DNA from: Gluconobacter cerinus
GTDB taxonomy: Bacteria; Pseudomonadota; Alphaproteobacteria; Acetobacterales; Acetobacteraceae
Length of the DNA: 64,000 nt
Direction of reading: 5' to 3'
Assembly: GCF_002723935.1 (NCBI RefSeq)
Contig: NZ_BEWM01000001.1
Span: 310,001-374,000, forward strand
Positions 54,531 to 62,190 of the stretch are shown in pieces. The translations under genes and the position numbers were made by a program. Under the pieces are notes generated by a model. The model saw only the letters and a program-made list of their open reading frames with translations. It made no database searches and was not told the origin of the DNA. The stretch's first letter is position 1; every line of letters begins with the position of its first letter.

Positions 54531-57320
54531 TCAGTGTGCGTCAGCCCAGCTCGGGCCAATACCGGTTTCAACCTCAAGTGCCACATCCAGCTTGGCAGCA
54601 CTTCCCATTTCCTGACGGACGAAATCCGCCAATGCCTGCGCATCCTGCTCCTGAACCTCGAAGAGCAGTTCATCATGCACCTGAAGCAGCATCTGCGCTT
54701 TCAGGCCCGTCTCAGGCAACTTTCTCGCCAGCCTCACCATGGCCCGCTTGATAATGTCAGCAGCACCGCCTTGAAGCGGCGCGTTAATCGCCTGACGCTC
54801 AGCATAAGACCGACGAGCGCCGTTCTTATCCTTGATGCCCGGCACATAACAGCGCCGACCAAACGGCGTCAGAACATAGCCATGTTCCTTCGCCTCTTCC
54901 TTGGTGCGCTCCATATAGGCGCGGATACCGGGATAGCGGGCAAAATACGCATCAATATAAGAGCGTGCTTCACCCGGCGAAATCTGAAGTTGACGCCCCA
55001 GACCGAACGCTGAAATCCCGTAAATAATGCCGAAGTTGATGGCCTTGGCCCGGCGACGGGTCAGCGGGTCCATGCCTTCGATGGGAATACCAAACACTTC
55101 GGAGGCCGTGCGGGCATGAATGTCCTGCCCCAGATGGAACGCCTCCAGCAAAGGCTCGATCTTCGCCACATGGGCCAGAAGTCGCAATTCGATCTGGCTG
55201 TAATCCGCAGACACCAAAACATGCCCCGGAGCCGCCACGAAAGCCTTACGGATCAGCGCGCCTTCTTCCGTACGGATCGGGATGTTCTGAAGGTTAGGCT
55301 CATTGGAAGACAGACGCCCGGTGGTCGTAATGGCCATCTGAAAGGACGTGTGAACGCGCTGCGTTCCCTGATCCATCTGCTCAACAAGCGCATCAGCATA
55401 CGTGGATTTCAGCTTGGCCAACTGCCGCCAGGACAGGATCTTCTGCGGTAGGTCATGCCCCTGCTCCGCCAGTCCCTCAAGGACAGAGGAATCCGTCCCC
55501 CATGAGCCGCTTTTGGTCCGCTTCCCACCCGGAAGCTCCATTTCGTCGAACAGGATCTCACCAAGCTGCTTGGGCGACCCAACATTAAAACTGCGCCCAA
55601 CCTGTTCGTGAATATCCTTCTCGATCACCGCCATACGCGTTTCAAAATCGGCCGACATACGCCGCAGTTCAACGGCATCCACCTTGATCCCAACGTCTTC
55701 CATATCCGTCAGGACTTCAATCAGAGGTCGTTCGATTTCTTCATACAAAGCCAGTGACTGACGAAGACGTAACTGGGGACGCAGAACCTGCCACAGCCGT
55801 AGCGTGACATCAGCATCTTCCGCCGCATACGCGGTCGCCTGATCCAGCGGCACTTCGGCGAACGGAATGCGCTTGCGCCCCGTTCCCGTCACAGAATCAT
55901 ACGTGATCGGTGTATGGCCAAGGTGAAGCTGCGACAGCTCGTCCATGCCCTGCCCGTGCTCTCCCGCAGACTGTGCATAGGAAATGAGCATCGTATCGTC
56001 GATCGGCGTTATTTCAGGCAGTCCAGCCTTGCGGAACACCGTCAGATCATATTTCGCGTTCTGGAAGATTTTCAGAACAGACGCATCCCGCATCAGAGGC
56101 GCAAGACGCTTCAGTGTTTCCGCACGATCGAGCTGCTGGTCGGTCGGATGATCGTCCGGCCCATCCTGCAACAGATCCCGCTTGCCTTCATGCAGGAACG
56201 GCACATAACAGGCCTTGCCCGGCGCAACAGAGAGCGACAGCCCGACCATATTGGCCTGACGTGCATTGAGACTGTCCGTCTCCGTATCAACGGCGACAAC
56301 CCCAGCCGTTCGCGCCTCGGCAATCCACCGATCCAGCGTCTCGAAATCTGTAACCGTTTCATACGGTCCATAAGACGCTTCAGAGAGCGTCACGGTCGGT
56401 GCTTCACCCTCTGCTGGCGCTGCTTTGGGACGAGGCGTGGGCCTTGGCTTTGCCGCCAACCCGAGGCCCATCCGCTGGATTGTGGAATGGAAGCCCATCG
56501 TGTCGAGCCAGTCCCGGAGCGTTTCCTGAACCGGCTCGCGGCACCCCAGTTCCTCAATCGGCTGAGGCAACGGCACATCGTCGGCCAGCAGAACCAGCTT
56601 GCGAGACATCCGGGCGGCATCCGCAAATTCAATCAGGTTCTGGCGGCGCTTGGAGGCTTTCATGCCCTCCGCAGCATCCAGAACCTTTTCCAGCGTGCCA
56701 TATTCATTAATGAGCTGGGCCGCACCCTTTGCGCCGATGCCCGGCACACCCGGCACGTTATCAGTAGAGTCCCCCATCAGGGCCTGAACATCGACAACCT
56801 GATCTGGCCGCACACCGAACTTGGCCTCTACTTCCGCTTCCCGAATCGGCTTCTGCTTCATCGGGTCCATCAGTTCGACGCCAGGGCAGATCAACTGCAT
56901 CAGATCCTTATCGGATGAGATGATCGTGCAGCGTCCACCCCGCGCCACAACAGCCTTGGCGTAGCTCGCGATCAGATCGTCTGCTTCCCAGCCAGCCAGT
57001 TCAATCGACGGCACATTGAACGCCGCTGTCGCATCCCGGATCAGACCAAACTGCGGGCGCAGGTCTTCTGGCGGTTCCGGACGATGCGCCTTGTATTGAG
57101 GATAAATTTCGTTGCGGAACGTCTGACGACCAGCATCGAAAATGACGGCCAGATGCGTGCCAACATGATCGCGCAGCAACCGTGTCAGCATATTCGTGAA
57201 GCCGTAAACCGCATTGACCGGCACACCATCCGGGCTGCTCATAGGCGGGAGGGCATGGAATGCACGGAAAATGAACCCAGACCCGTCAACCAGAACCAGA
57301 TGAGGCGTTTCAGACGGCAC
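54531..57320 (-). CDS. polA: DNA polymerase I
   Basis: A 929-residue repair and Okazaki-fragment polymerase. The N-terminal 5'-3' exonuclease (~1-300) includes GWEADDLIASYA and LMGDSTDNVPGVPGIG. The 3'-5' exonuclease is intact: VAVDTETDSL, NAKYDLTVFRK and YAAEDADVTLRLW. The polymerase domain has motif A SADYSQIELRLLAH, motif B RRRAKAINFGIIYG and motif C LQVHDELLFEV. It is divergent from the lipoprotein hydrolase across 50 bp and heads a probable transcript with the Sco-like and binding-protein genes. Confidence 0.98.
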   Translation of the reverse strand: MPSETPHLVLVDGSGFIFRAFHALPPMSSPDGVPVNAVYGFTNMLTRLLRDHVGTHLAVIFDAGRQTFRNEIYPQYKAHRPEPPEDLRPQFGLIRDATAAFNVPSIELAGWEADDLIASYAKAVVARGGRCTIISSDKDLMQLICPGVELMDPMKQKPIREAEVEAKFGVRPDQVVDVQALMGDSTDNVPGVPGIGAKGAAQLINEYGTLEKVLDAAEGMKASKRRQNLIEFADAARMSRKLVLLADDVPLPQPIEELGCREPVQETLRDWLDTMGFHSTIQRMGLGLAAKPRPTPRPKAAPAEGEAPTVTLSEASYGPYETVTDFETLDRWIAEARTAGVVAVDTETDSLNARQANMVGLSLSVAPGKACYVPFLHEGKRDLLQDGPDDHPTDQQLDRAETLKRLAPLMRDASVLKIFQNAKYDLTVFRKAGLPEITPIDDTMLISYAQSAGEHGQGMDELSQLHLGHTPITYDSVTGTGRKRIPFAEVPLDQATAYAAEDADVTLRLWQVLRPQLRLRQSLALYEEIERPLIEVLTDMEDVGIKVDAVELRRMSADFETRMAVIEKDIHEQVGRSFNVGSPKQLGEILFDEMELPGGKRTKSGSWGTDSSVLEGLAEQGHDLPQKILSWRQLAKLKSTYADALVEQMDQGTQRVHTSFQMAITTTGRLSSNEPNLQNIPIRTEEGALIRKAFVAAPGHVLVSADYSQIELRLLAHVAKIEPLLEAFHLGQDIHARTASEVFGIPIEGMDPLTRRRAKAINFGIIYGISAFGLGRQLQISPGEARSYIDAYFARYPGIRAYMERTKEEAKEHGYVLTPFGRRCYVPGIKDKNGARRSYAERQAINAPLQGGAADIIKRAMVRLARKLPETGLKAQMLLQVHDELLFEVQEQDAQALADFVRQEMGSAAKLDVALEVETGIGPSWADAH

Positions 57321-57370
57321 GAATATCTCCCTTCTCGCCCGGAAGGGCAGGACGTTCTAAAATCTTCGCG

Positions 57371-58393
57371 ATGATAGGCTCATTCCCATCCGTTTCAAAC
57401 CGCCTGTGGCGTCTTTCCTGCACCGTGGCCTGCTTTGCGGCCTGCACGCTGCTTCTCGGTGCCTGCACGCACCGGCCAATGCCTGACCTGCATCCGACAG
57501 CGAAAGAAACAGCCCTCATCCCCCCGGATGTGACGCTCAGCATGTCCGATGGCGCTCGCATTCCTTTAAGAATTTATCCCGCAATACACCCATTGAAGGC
57601 CGTTGTTCTGGCCCTTCATGGCTTTGGAGACAGCCGGGATGCGTGGGAATTCTTTGCACCGCCCCTGAGCGCGGCCGGCATCGAAATCGTCGCCCCAGAT
57701 CAGCGTGGGTTCGGCGCCACACAGGACGCAGGTGGCTGGAGCAGCACGGCGCGCATGATTCAGGACACGCGGGAAGAGCTTGCGTGGCTCCGCAGGCGTT
57801 ACCCGGGCGTGCCTCTCTATGTCATGGGCGAGAGCATGGGCGGAGCCGTCGCCCTGCTCCTTGCGACCGAGCCGCCACCAGAACTGTCCGGAACCATTAT
57901 TCTCGCACCAGCCATCATGAAACTCGGTGAGCCCTGGCAGACCGTTCTGGATGGCCTCGATACAGTCGCGCCTCGCTGGAAACTGGATGGATCAGCCGTT
58001 CCCGGAGAGCGCGTTGCGAGCGATAACATCCGTGCCCTGCGACGCATGTATTTTGACCCGCTGACCCAGCATAGTTCGACCATTCATCCACTTTTGGGCC
58101 TGACCCATCTCATGGCAACAGCTTTCGACGACGCACCACGGGTCAGAACGCCCATGCTTATGATTTTCGGTGGTCGGGACCAGTTCGTTCTTCCGCCTTA
58201 CACAGCACGTCTGTTGAGACGCCTTCCCAGCTCAGTACGACTGGACGAATTTCCGACGGCCCATCACCTGATGAGCCGGGATAAACGGATGACAGCACAG
58301 GACGTCACCTCATGGATTTTGACGCCTGAAAGCGCGCTCCCATCTGGCGGAGACGTGGCGGCAGCTCTCTGGAAAGCCACCGCACAACCTTGA
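57371..58393 (+). CDS. Lipoprotein alpha/beta hydrolase (lysophospholipase/monoglyceride lipase type)
   Basis: A 340-residue predicted lipoprotein: signal peptide ending in LLLGAC (Cys ~31), then a serine hydrolase of the Hydrolase_4 type: VVLALHGFGDSRDAWEFF (oxyanion), VMGESMGGAVALLLA (nucleophile Ser ~152), FGGRDQFVLPP (acid) and FPTAHHLMSRD (His). Related enzymes hydrolyse lysophospholipids or monoacylglycerols. It would sit on the outer or inner membrane facing the periplasm. The stop is 62 bp before tRNA-Arg. Confidence 0.9.
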   Translation: MIGSFPSVSNRLWRLSCTVACFAACTLLLGACTHRPMPDLHPTAKETALIPPDVTLSMSDGARIPLRIYPAIHPLKAVVLALHGFGDSRDAWEFFAPPLSAAGIEIVAPDQRGFGATQDAGGWSSTARMIQDTREELAWLRRRYPGVPLYVMGESMGGAVALLLATEPPPELSGTIILAPAIMKLGEPWQTVLDGLDTVAPRWKLDGSAVPGERVASDNIRALRRMYFDPLTQHSSTIHPLLGLTHLMATAFDDAPRVRTPMLMIFGGRDQFVLPPYTARLLRRLPSSVRLDEFPTAHHLMSRDKRMTAQDVTSWILTPESALPSGGDVAAALWKATAQP

Positions 58394-58416
58394 ACAAACA
58401 AAATTCTACTAAGGGC

Positions 58417-58446
58417 TTGGCAAGCCTATCCTGAACCGTCTATTGG
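58417..58446 (+). promoter_or_regulatory. Candidate tRNA-Arg promoter
   Basis: TTGGCA (58417-58422), an 18-bp spacer and TATTGG (58441-58446) precede the mature tRNA 5' end by 9 bases. The -35 is good and the -10 weak. Confidence 0.4.
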
Positions 58447-58455
58447 AGACCCGAC

Positions 58456-58532
58456 GGACCCGTAGCTCAGCTGGATAGAGCGTTGCCCTCCGAAGGCAAA
58501 GGTCACGCGTTCGAATCGCGTCGGGTCCACCA
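58456..58532 (+). tRNA. tRNA-Arg (anticodon CCG)
   Basis: A full 77-base cloverleaf can be folded by eye: acceptor GGACCCG with CGGGTCC, D-arm GCTC..GAGC, anticodon arm TTGCC-CTCCGAA-GGCAA with anticodon CCG (reads CGG), variable AGGTC, T-arm ACGCG-TTCGAAT-CGCGT, discriminator A and an encoded CCA. Its 3' end is the left attachment site of the adjacent integrated element and is intact, so the tRNA gene should be functional. Confidence 0.95.
58523..58530. repeat. Left attachment core (tRNA 3' end)
   Basis: GGGTCCAC at the tRNA acceptor end, repeated at 62044-62051. Eight exact bases alone are weak, but the position at the tRNA 3' end beside an integrase is as expected. Confidence 0.5.
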
Positions 58533-58539
58533 CAAATCT

Positions 58540-58993
58540 TAAAAATTGCTATCTTCCACCAGTTTTCGGCAGGTTTGACACTTTCGAAGACAGGTTTGGC
58601 ATTTCGCCTCAACCTTGACATCGCCGAACGTGCCAACGCCACCTGTTCGGTGGCCCGAGTATAGCGCGCTACTTCGGCCAAACTCCCATGCCCTGTGATG
58701 GCGACGATCTGGTGCATTGTACAGCCAGCCTCCGGGCTTCCGCCTCGCGCAGACCATGCGAATTGCATCTAGACAAAAGCCACGCCTGACAGCACCAGTC
58801 AATAAACCGATTGTAGAAGTTGTTCGCGGACATCGAGCGACGCTGCCCCGTATAAAACAACGAAGCCACCGTCTGTGTACTCGTGGAAAAAAATTCCACC
58901 AGGACGAGTTCTGGCAATAGCCAAACTAACAGGTATTCCGCCCCAAAAACTACGACCAGATCTATATGAAGGTTCGACATGAGCATTCTTCAT
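58540..58993 (-). pseudogene. Tyrosine recombinase (phage integrase), C-terminal remnant, frameshifted
   Basis: Pieces of the catalytic domain occur in three minus-strand frames. The first is IARTRPGGIFFHEYTDGG (~58930-58870). The second is NNFYNRFIDWCCQAWLLSRC then SHGLREAEARRLA with the catalytic HxxR (~58830-58725). The third is EAGCTMHQIVAITGHGSL then AEVARYTRATEQ with the catalytic His and Tyr (~58733-58620). The order is that of one integrase, but the frames differ, so it cannot be made as one protein. The N-terminal part (SAM-like and first catalytic Arg) is missing. The 3' end faces the tRNA it would have targeted. Confidence 0.85.
58570..58602 (+). repeat. Left-end motif pair (putative integrase arm sites)
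   Basis: CAGGTTTGACAC (58570-58581) and CAGGTTTGGCAT (58591-58602) are in direct orientation, starts 21 bp apart. The first is repeated exactly at 61943-61954. Confidence 0.5.
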
Positions 58994-59054
58994 ACCCTCA
59001 AGGGTAAGCTCCGCTCATGCCACCGTCAGCAAGATGCAGTCTTGCTTGTAATCC

Positions 59055-59306
59055 TTAGTGCATCTCGCCTTCAGGCTTTTGAAGAAGCACCTGCGCAGCG
59101 TCGAGCAGGTCGCGTCCGAGTTCAGCCGCCGTCTGCGGCGAAAGCGAGAACTGCTCCAGCTTATCACCAGCCGGATAGTGTTCAGGAGATGTGGCAGCTT
59201 TTACCTGAAGCACCACGGCACCGTCCTGAATCACAACCGCACGGAAGCCCGTTACACTCGAAATATCGAGGTTTCCGTCTTCCTTCAGTTTCCATTCGTC
59301 AGCCAT
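59055..59306 (-). CDS. Small hypothetical phage-type protein
   Basis: An 83-residue soluble protein starting MADEWKLKEDGNLDISSVTG and ending in a helical segment (SPQTAAELGRDLLDAAQVLL). GGAG lies about 10 bases before the ATG; the frame is open upstream but without likeness to a gene. It is divergent from the HTH gene 64 bp away, like the early control region of a small phage. I do not recognise the family. Confidence 0.6.
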   Translation of the reverse strand: MADEWKLKEDGNLDISSVTGFRAVVIQDGAVVLQVKAATSPEHYPAGDKLEQFSLSPQTAAELGRDLLDAAQVLLQKPEGEMH

Positions 59307-59370
59307 GTGTCTTTGCTCCGTTTTATAGTGAGGCGCGCAAGATGGCCGATCGCAGTGCGAGGGTGAAGCC

Positions 59371-59820
59371 ATGAATCATGCCCCTGCCCTCAAGACAGCC
59401 ACGCAACTAGCCGTCCGCGCGATAGGCGGCATTGATGCTGCAGCAGCGCTCACACGCGTTGGCCGTGCGCGGATCTCGGAATATCAGAACCGCAATTCCG
59501 CCACGACAGCCCCAATAGACGTGGCGATTGTGCTGGATGAGTTCGCCTAGGAACCATTCATTCTACAGGCGATGGCACATAAATTGTGCTATCATCTGAC
59601 GCCGGTTCAGCTTGGCCACGGCGATGTGGTCGAAATCATGGAAGACGTCGCCGACAAGGCTAACGACACCGTGAAGACGACCATTCGCGTTTTGGCAGAC
59701 GGCATTGTTACGGTCGAAGAAGCCCACAAACTGGGCCACGAACTGACCAAGCTCCGCCGCGTCGCGGAACACGCTATGAAGATCGTTCGCGGATTGGAAA
59801 AGGCAGGAGCTTCCAAATGA
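59371..59820 (+). pseudogene. HTH phage regulator split by an in-frame amber codon
   Basis: The ATG at 59371 has GAGGG 8 bases upstream and opens a 59-codon frame (MNHAPALKTATQLAVRAIGG, then RVGRARISEYQNRNSATTA) that looks like a Cro/CII-type HTH. It ends at TAG 59548-59550, but the same frame continues at once as EPFILQAMAHKLCYHL and runs 83 residues from an ATG at 59572 to 59820. The join VLDEFA-(stop)-EPFILQAMA reads as one protein with a single CAG-to-TAG type change, 149 codons in all. Either a nonsense mutation or two short proteins; the second half lacks a good ribosome binding site of its own. Confidence 0.65.
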
Positions 59821-60188
59821 CGCTCTCGATCCCTGCCACGTTTGATTGGGACAACATTCTGGCCATGGCGTTCCTCAAGGGGCTCCCCGCAGAACAGCGG
59901 GGCGTGTTTCACTCTCTCATGGACGCACTGAAAGCCGCTCGGGACGTAATGTTCCGCGTTGGCGGCCTTGCACCGGATGACGCTCAAGTTGCGCAAATGG
60001 CGTGCGAGCATGTCGATGTGCTGCAACGTGTACTGCCGGAACTCGAGTTCACACGCTTCATCCTGCGTGGTGAGGATGGCGTGCTCTATAGCCCTCACTT
60101 GGTAGAACGAACTTCAGATCCGCCGTTAGGAACGCGCTCAGACCCGCGCAGCCGAGCGCCACGAACGCACGACATGCCCGGATGCTAA
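59817..60188 (+). CDS. Small phage-type hypothetical protein
   Basis: A 123-residue frame overlapping the previous one by 4 bases (ATGA). Residues 1-95 look like a real soluble helical protein (FDWDNILAMAFLKGLPAEQR, then a coiled stretch to LEFTRFILRGEDGVLYSPHL). The last ~25 residues (TSDPPLGTRSDPRSRAPRTH) look like out-of-frame sequence, so a frameshift near 60110 is likely. The family is not recognised. Confidence 0.5.
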   Translation: MTLSIPATFDWDNILAMAFLKGLPAEQRGVFHSLMDALKAARDVMFRVGGLAPDDAQVAQMACEHVDVLQRVLPELEFTRFILRGEDGVLYSPHLVERTSDPPLGTRSDPRSRAPRTHDMPGC

Positions 60189-60265
60189 GACTGAAGATCT
60201 GGACCGCTGCCGAGGCACGCCGCACCCGAGCAGTTGAGGCCAAGCGCAAGCGAGAACAGGCATGA
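60182..60265 (+). CDS. Possible 27-residue basic peptide or gene tail
   Basis: MLRLKIWTAAEARRTRAVEA then KRKREQA, ending in an ATGA overlap with the DUF3164 start. Its frame is open upstream through the doubtful tail of the preceding gene, so it is more likely the true C-terminus of that gene after a frameshift than an independent peptide. Confidence 0.25.
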   Translation: MLRLKIWTAAEARRTRAVEAKRKREQA

Positions 60266-60641
60266 GCCACAATCCTGACGATTACATGAAGGATTCCGCT
60301 GGACGCCTTGTCCCGCGTGCGAACGTGAAGCCGGAAGACCTGCTCAAAGACGAACTGGTCAAGAAGCTCTTCGAGCGTGCCCGCGCCATTCGTGAACTGG
60401 TGCGCCAGTTTCGTGAGGACGCGGACAGCGACATCCAGGCCTTTCTGGACCTTCTGGCTGAAAGCATGGAGCCAAGAAAGGCGGTGCGAAGGGCAATCTG
60501 ACGCTGTCGACCTATAACCGCTGCGAGCGCATTACCATCGCCATCAGTGACACCATCACGGGTGGTCCTGAACTCCAGATCACCGAGCAATTCGAGATTA
60601 TCGCCGGCACCCTACGTAGATGTATCGCATCTGAAGGATAG
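60262..60641 (+). pseudogene. DUF3164 phage protein, one-base frameshift
   Basis: The first 66 codons (MSHNPDDYMKDSAGRLVPRA, then DELVKKLFERARAIRELVRQ and AFLDLLAE) match DUF3164, an early protein of Mu-like phages. At 60460-60464 the run GAAAGC replaces the expected GAAAAGC; restoring one A gives KHGAKKGGAKGNLTLSTYNR followed by CERITIAISDTITGGPELQI, the conserved continuation, up to TAG at 60639. The extreme C-terminus (GTLRRCIASEG) diverges, so the 3' end is also lost. The unshifted frame stops at 60501. Confidence 0.8.
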
Positions 60642-60930
60642 GAGAAAGTAAGCCTGAAAAGGGGCGAAACCCATGAGAGATCAGGTCCAATTCGGCCCTG
60701 TAGAAAATGGGCCCATAACGCCTGCAACAAATCGCGCATGAATCACGTCCAAAACCGTCGATGAGACTTTCGGTCCCGCTGTCAGCGCTTCACCTTTTTT
60801 GACCATCCTGATTGGTATGAAGCACTCTTCCACCAAGTGAAATTTGGCATAATTATTTTTTATATGAAACTGTCTGTTACTTTTTGTCGAATTGAGAAAT
60901 AAATACCGAGCCTACAGCTCGAGTCACAGT
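60642..60930. other. Gap within the integrated element
   Basis: 289 bp between the DUF3164 remnant and the FemAB/GNAT-type gene. Base composition falls sharply towards the 3' end (AATTATTTTTTATATGAAAC near 60850), probably the promoter of the following gene and the edge of a separately acquired segment. No RNA gene or repeat is seen. Confidence 0.45.
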
Positions 60931-61911
60931 ATGAAGATGCTTACATCTCCCCTTCAGTTCACTCCGTCGCCTCTCCCCTCAGAGCATTCGATTTTTCATG
61001 AAAACTGGTGGCTTTCGGCGGCTACTGATGACCAATGCGACAGAATTGAAATTAAAAACAACGGCGCAATTGTTTCTGATTTCAGTTTTTACAAAAAAAC
61101 GCATTTCGGGATGAAGTATATCATCCCACCGCCCTACACGCGTACTTTAGGGCCTCGGTTTTTTCTTCCTGCCTCAAAAGCGTTTCGTCGATCTCAAAAA
61201 ATAAGAAACATCGTTTCTGAGCTCATAGAAGCCCTGCCAAAATACGATCATCTGAAAATCAGTCTGGACCCGTCAGACGAGGCCGCCTTCGCATTTTCTA
61301 TCTCGGGGCTACAAATCAGAAATGCTTTTACATTCCGGGTCGACAAAAATACCTCTCCTTGTGTCGTTCTCGAACAATGCGATCAGAAAACGAGAAATCT
61401 CATTCGTTCAGCAGCACAAAAACTAGATGTTGTTCAGAGTACAGATATTGAAGACTTCATCCAGATGTCTTTGATTGACCAGCCACACTCGAAAAACAGT
61501 CACGATTTTCCAAGAATGACTAAGATTTTTGAGGCTTGCTTATTACGTAATCAAACATGCGTCTTAAGTGCGTATGGTGAGAAAAATCAGAGGGTGTCTT
61601 CGTGTGTTCTGATCTGGGACGATAAAAATCTCTATTTCTGGCAATCCGCGCGCGACCGTTCCTTTTCCACGCCAGGCGCGAACATGCTCCTGATCTGGGA
61701 AGCCCTGAAACTCTCAGCGTCCAAAAACCTGACTTTTGATTTTGATAGTTTTGCATCTGTTCGTGCTGCAAAAATGCTTGCCAGCTTCGGTCAACCTCCC
61801 GTTATCAGACCACAGGTCATCGGATCGTCAGTTCGGTATCAATGGGAGCGTGCTGCCAATTCAACTCTTATTTTTCTAAGAGATAGCTGGAAAAATAAAT
61901 TGGCATCCTGA
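60931..61911 (+). CDS. FemAB/GNAT-type acyltransferase-like protein
   Basis: A 326-residue soluble protein of low GC content. The C-terminal half matches the Acetyltransf_6/FemAB group: TRNLIRSAAQKLDVVQSTDI, LLRNQTCVLSAYGEKNQRVS, GANMLLIWEALKLSASKNLT and the FDFDSFASVRAAKMLASFGQ segment, equivalent to the FDFEGS..FFRxFGA motif. The family transfers acyl or aminoacyl groups, often in polysaccharide or peptidoglycan modification. The ATG at 60931 was chosen; a TTG at 60892 is possible. As cargo of a decayed element with an intact frame, it may be under selection. Confidence 0.7.
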   Translation: MKMLTSPLQFTPSPLPSEHSIFHENWWLSAATDDQCDRIEIKNNGAIVSDFSFYKKTHFGMKYIIPPPYTRTLGPRFFLPASKAFRRSQKIRNIVSELIEALPKYDHLKISLDPSDEAAFAFSISGLQIRNAFTFRVDKNTSPCVVLEQCDQKTRNLIRSAAQKLDVVQSTDIEDFIQMSLIDQPHSKNSHDFPRMTKIFEACLLRNQTCVLSAYGEKNQRVSSCVLIWDDKNLYFWQSARDRSFSTPGANMLLIWEALKLSASKNLTFDFDSFASVRAAKMLASFGQPPVIRPQVIGSSVRYQWERAANSTLIFLRDSWKNKLAS

Positions 61912-61942
61912 AGTCGGGGAATGAACACTCGAGATCAAGATT

Positions 61943-62005
61943 CAGGTTTGACACCCAACGTTTTACGCGTTGCTTGTCCGCGATAGAAATTTGATGGTTT
62001 GACCC
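61943..62005 (+). repeat. Right-end motif pair (putative integrase arm sites)
   Basis: CAGGTTTGACAC (61943-61954) is identical to 58570-58581; GGTTTGACCC (61996-62005) shares its core. Both lie within 105 bp of the right attachment copy, mirroring the left end. Confidence 0.5.
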
Positions 62006-62043
62006 GATAAGAAACTGTTTTTAAGAGCTTTATCTAGTACATT

Positions 62044-62051
62044 GGGTCCAC
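62044..62051. repeat. Right attachment core
   Basis: GGGTCCAC, as at the tRNA-Arg 3' end, followed by ACACCAATTT against CACAAATCTT in the tRNA copy. A short, partly decayed duplication. Confidence 0.45.
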
Positions 62052-62190
62052 ACACCAATTTCAGAAACCGCCGTCTTAAACCGAGTGAGTTTTCCTGAGG
62101 AGAACAACGGCGCTGCATTCTTAATGGAACACGCTCCAAAGACCATAACGCGGCCTGCCCAGCATAATCCTGAACAGGCCTCGAAAAGGT

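Larger units (their letters stand above)
58523..62051. mobile_element. Decayed integrated element at tRNA-Arg
   Basis: A 3.5-kb remnant from the tRNA 3' end to a copy of GGGTCCAC at 62044. Contents in order: broken tyrosine integrase (minus), a small unknown gene (minus), an amber-interrupted HTH gene, two small phage-type frames, a frameshifted DUF3164 gene and a low-GC FemAB/GNAT-type gene (plus). Motifs of the GGTTTGRC type lie just inside both ends and may be integrase arm sites. The integrase is of a tRNA-targeting kind, whereas DUF3164 is typical of Mu-like transposable phages, so the element is probably a mosaic. Confidence 0.7.
61912..62190. other. Right end of the integrated element and gap before the MscS gene
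   Basis: 279 bp with no gene. It holds the right-end motif copies (61943 and 61996), the attachment core copy at 62044-62051 and a short stem GGCCTG/CAGGCC near 62151-62180 that may end the mscS transcript on the minus strand. Confidence 0.5.

Noticed and set aside
58409-58768. 119-residue minus-strand frame containing [20 protein letters not shown]
   Set aside because: Its C-terminal part is the translation of tRNA-Arg on the wrong strand, a well-known false protein; only the N-terminal part is integrase debris, annotated as a pseudogene.
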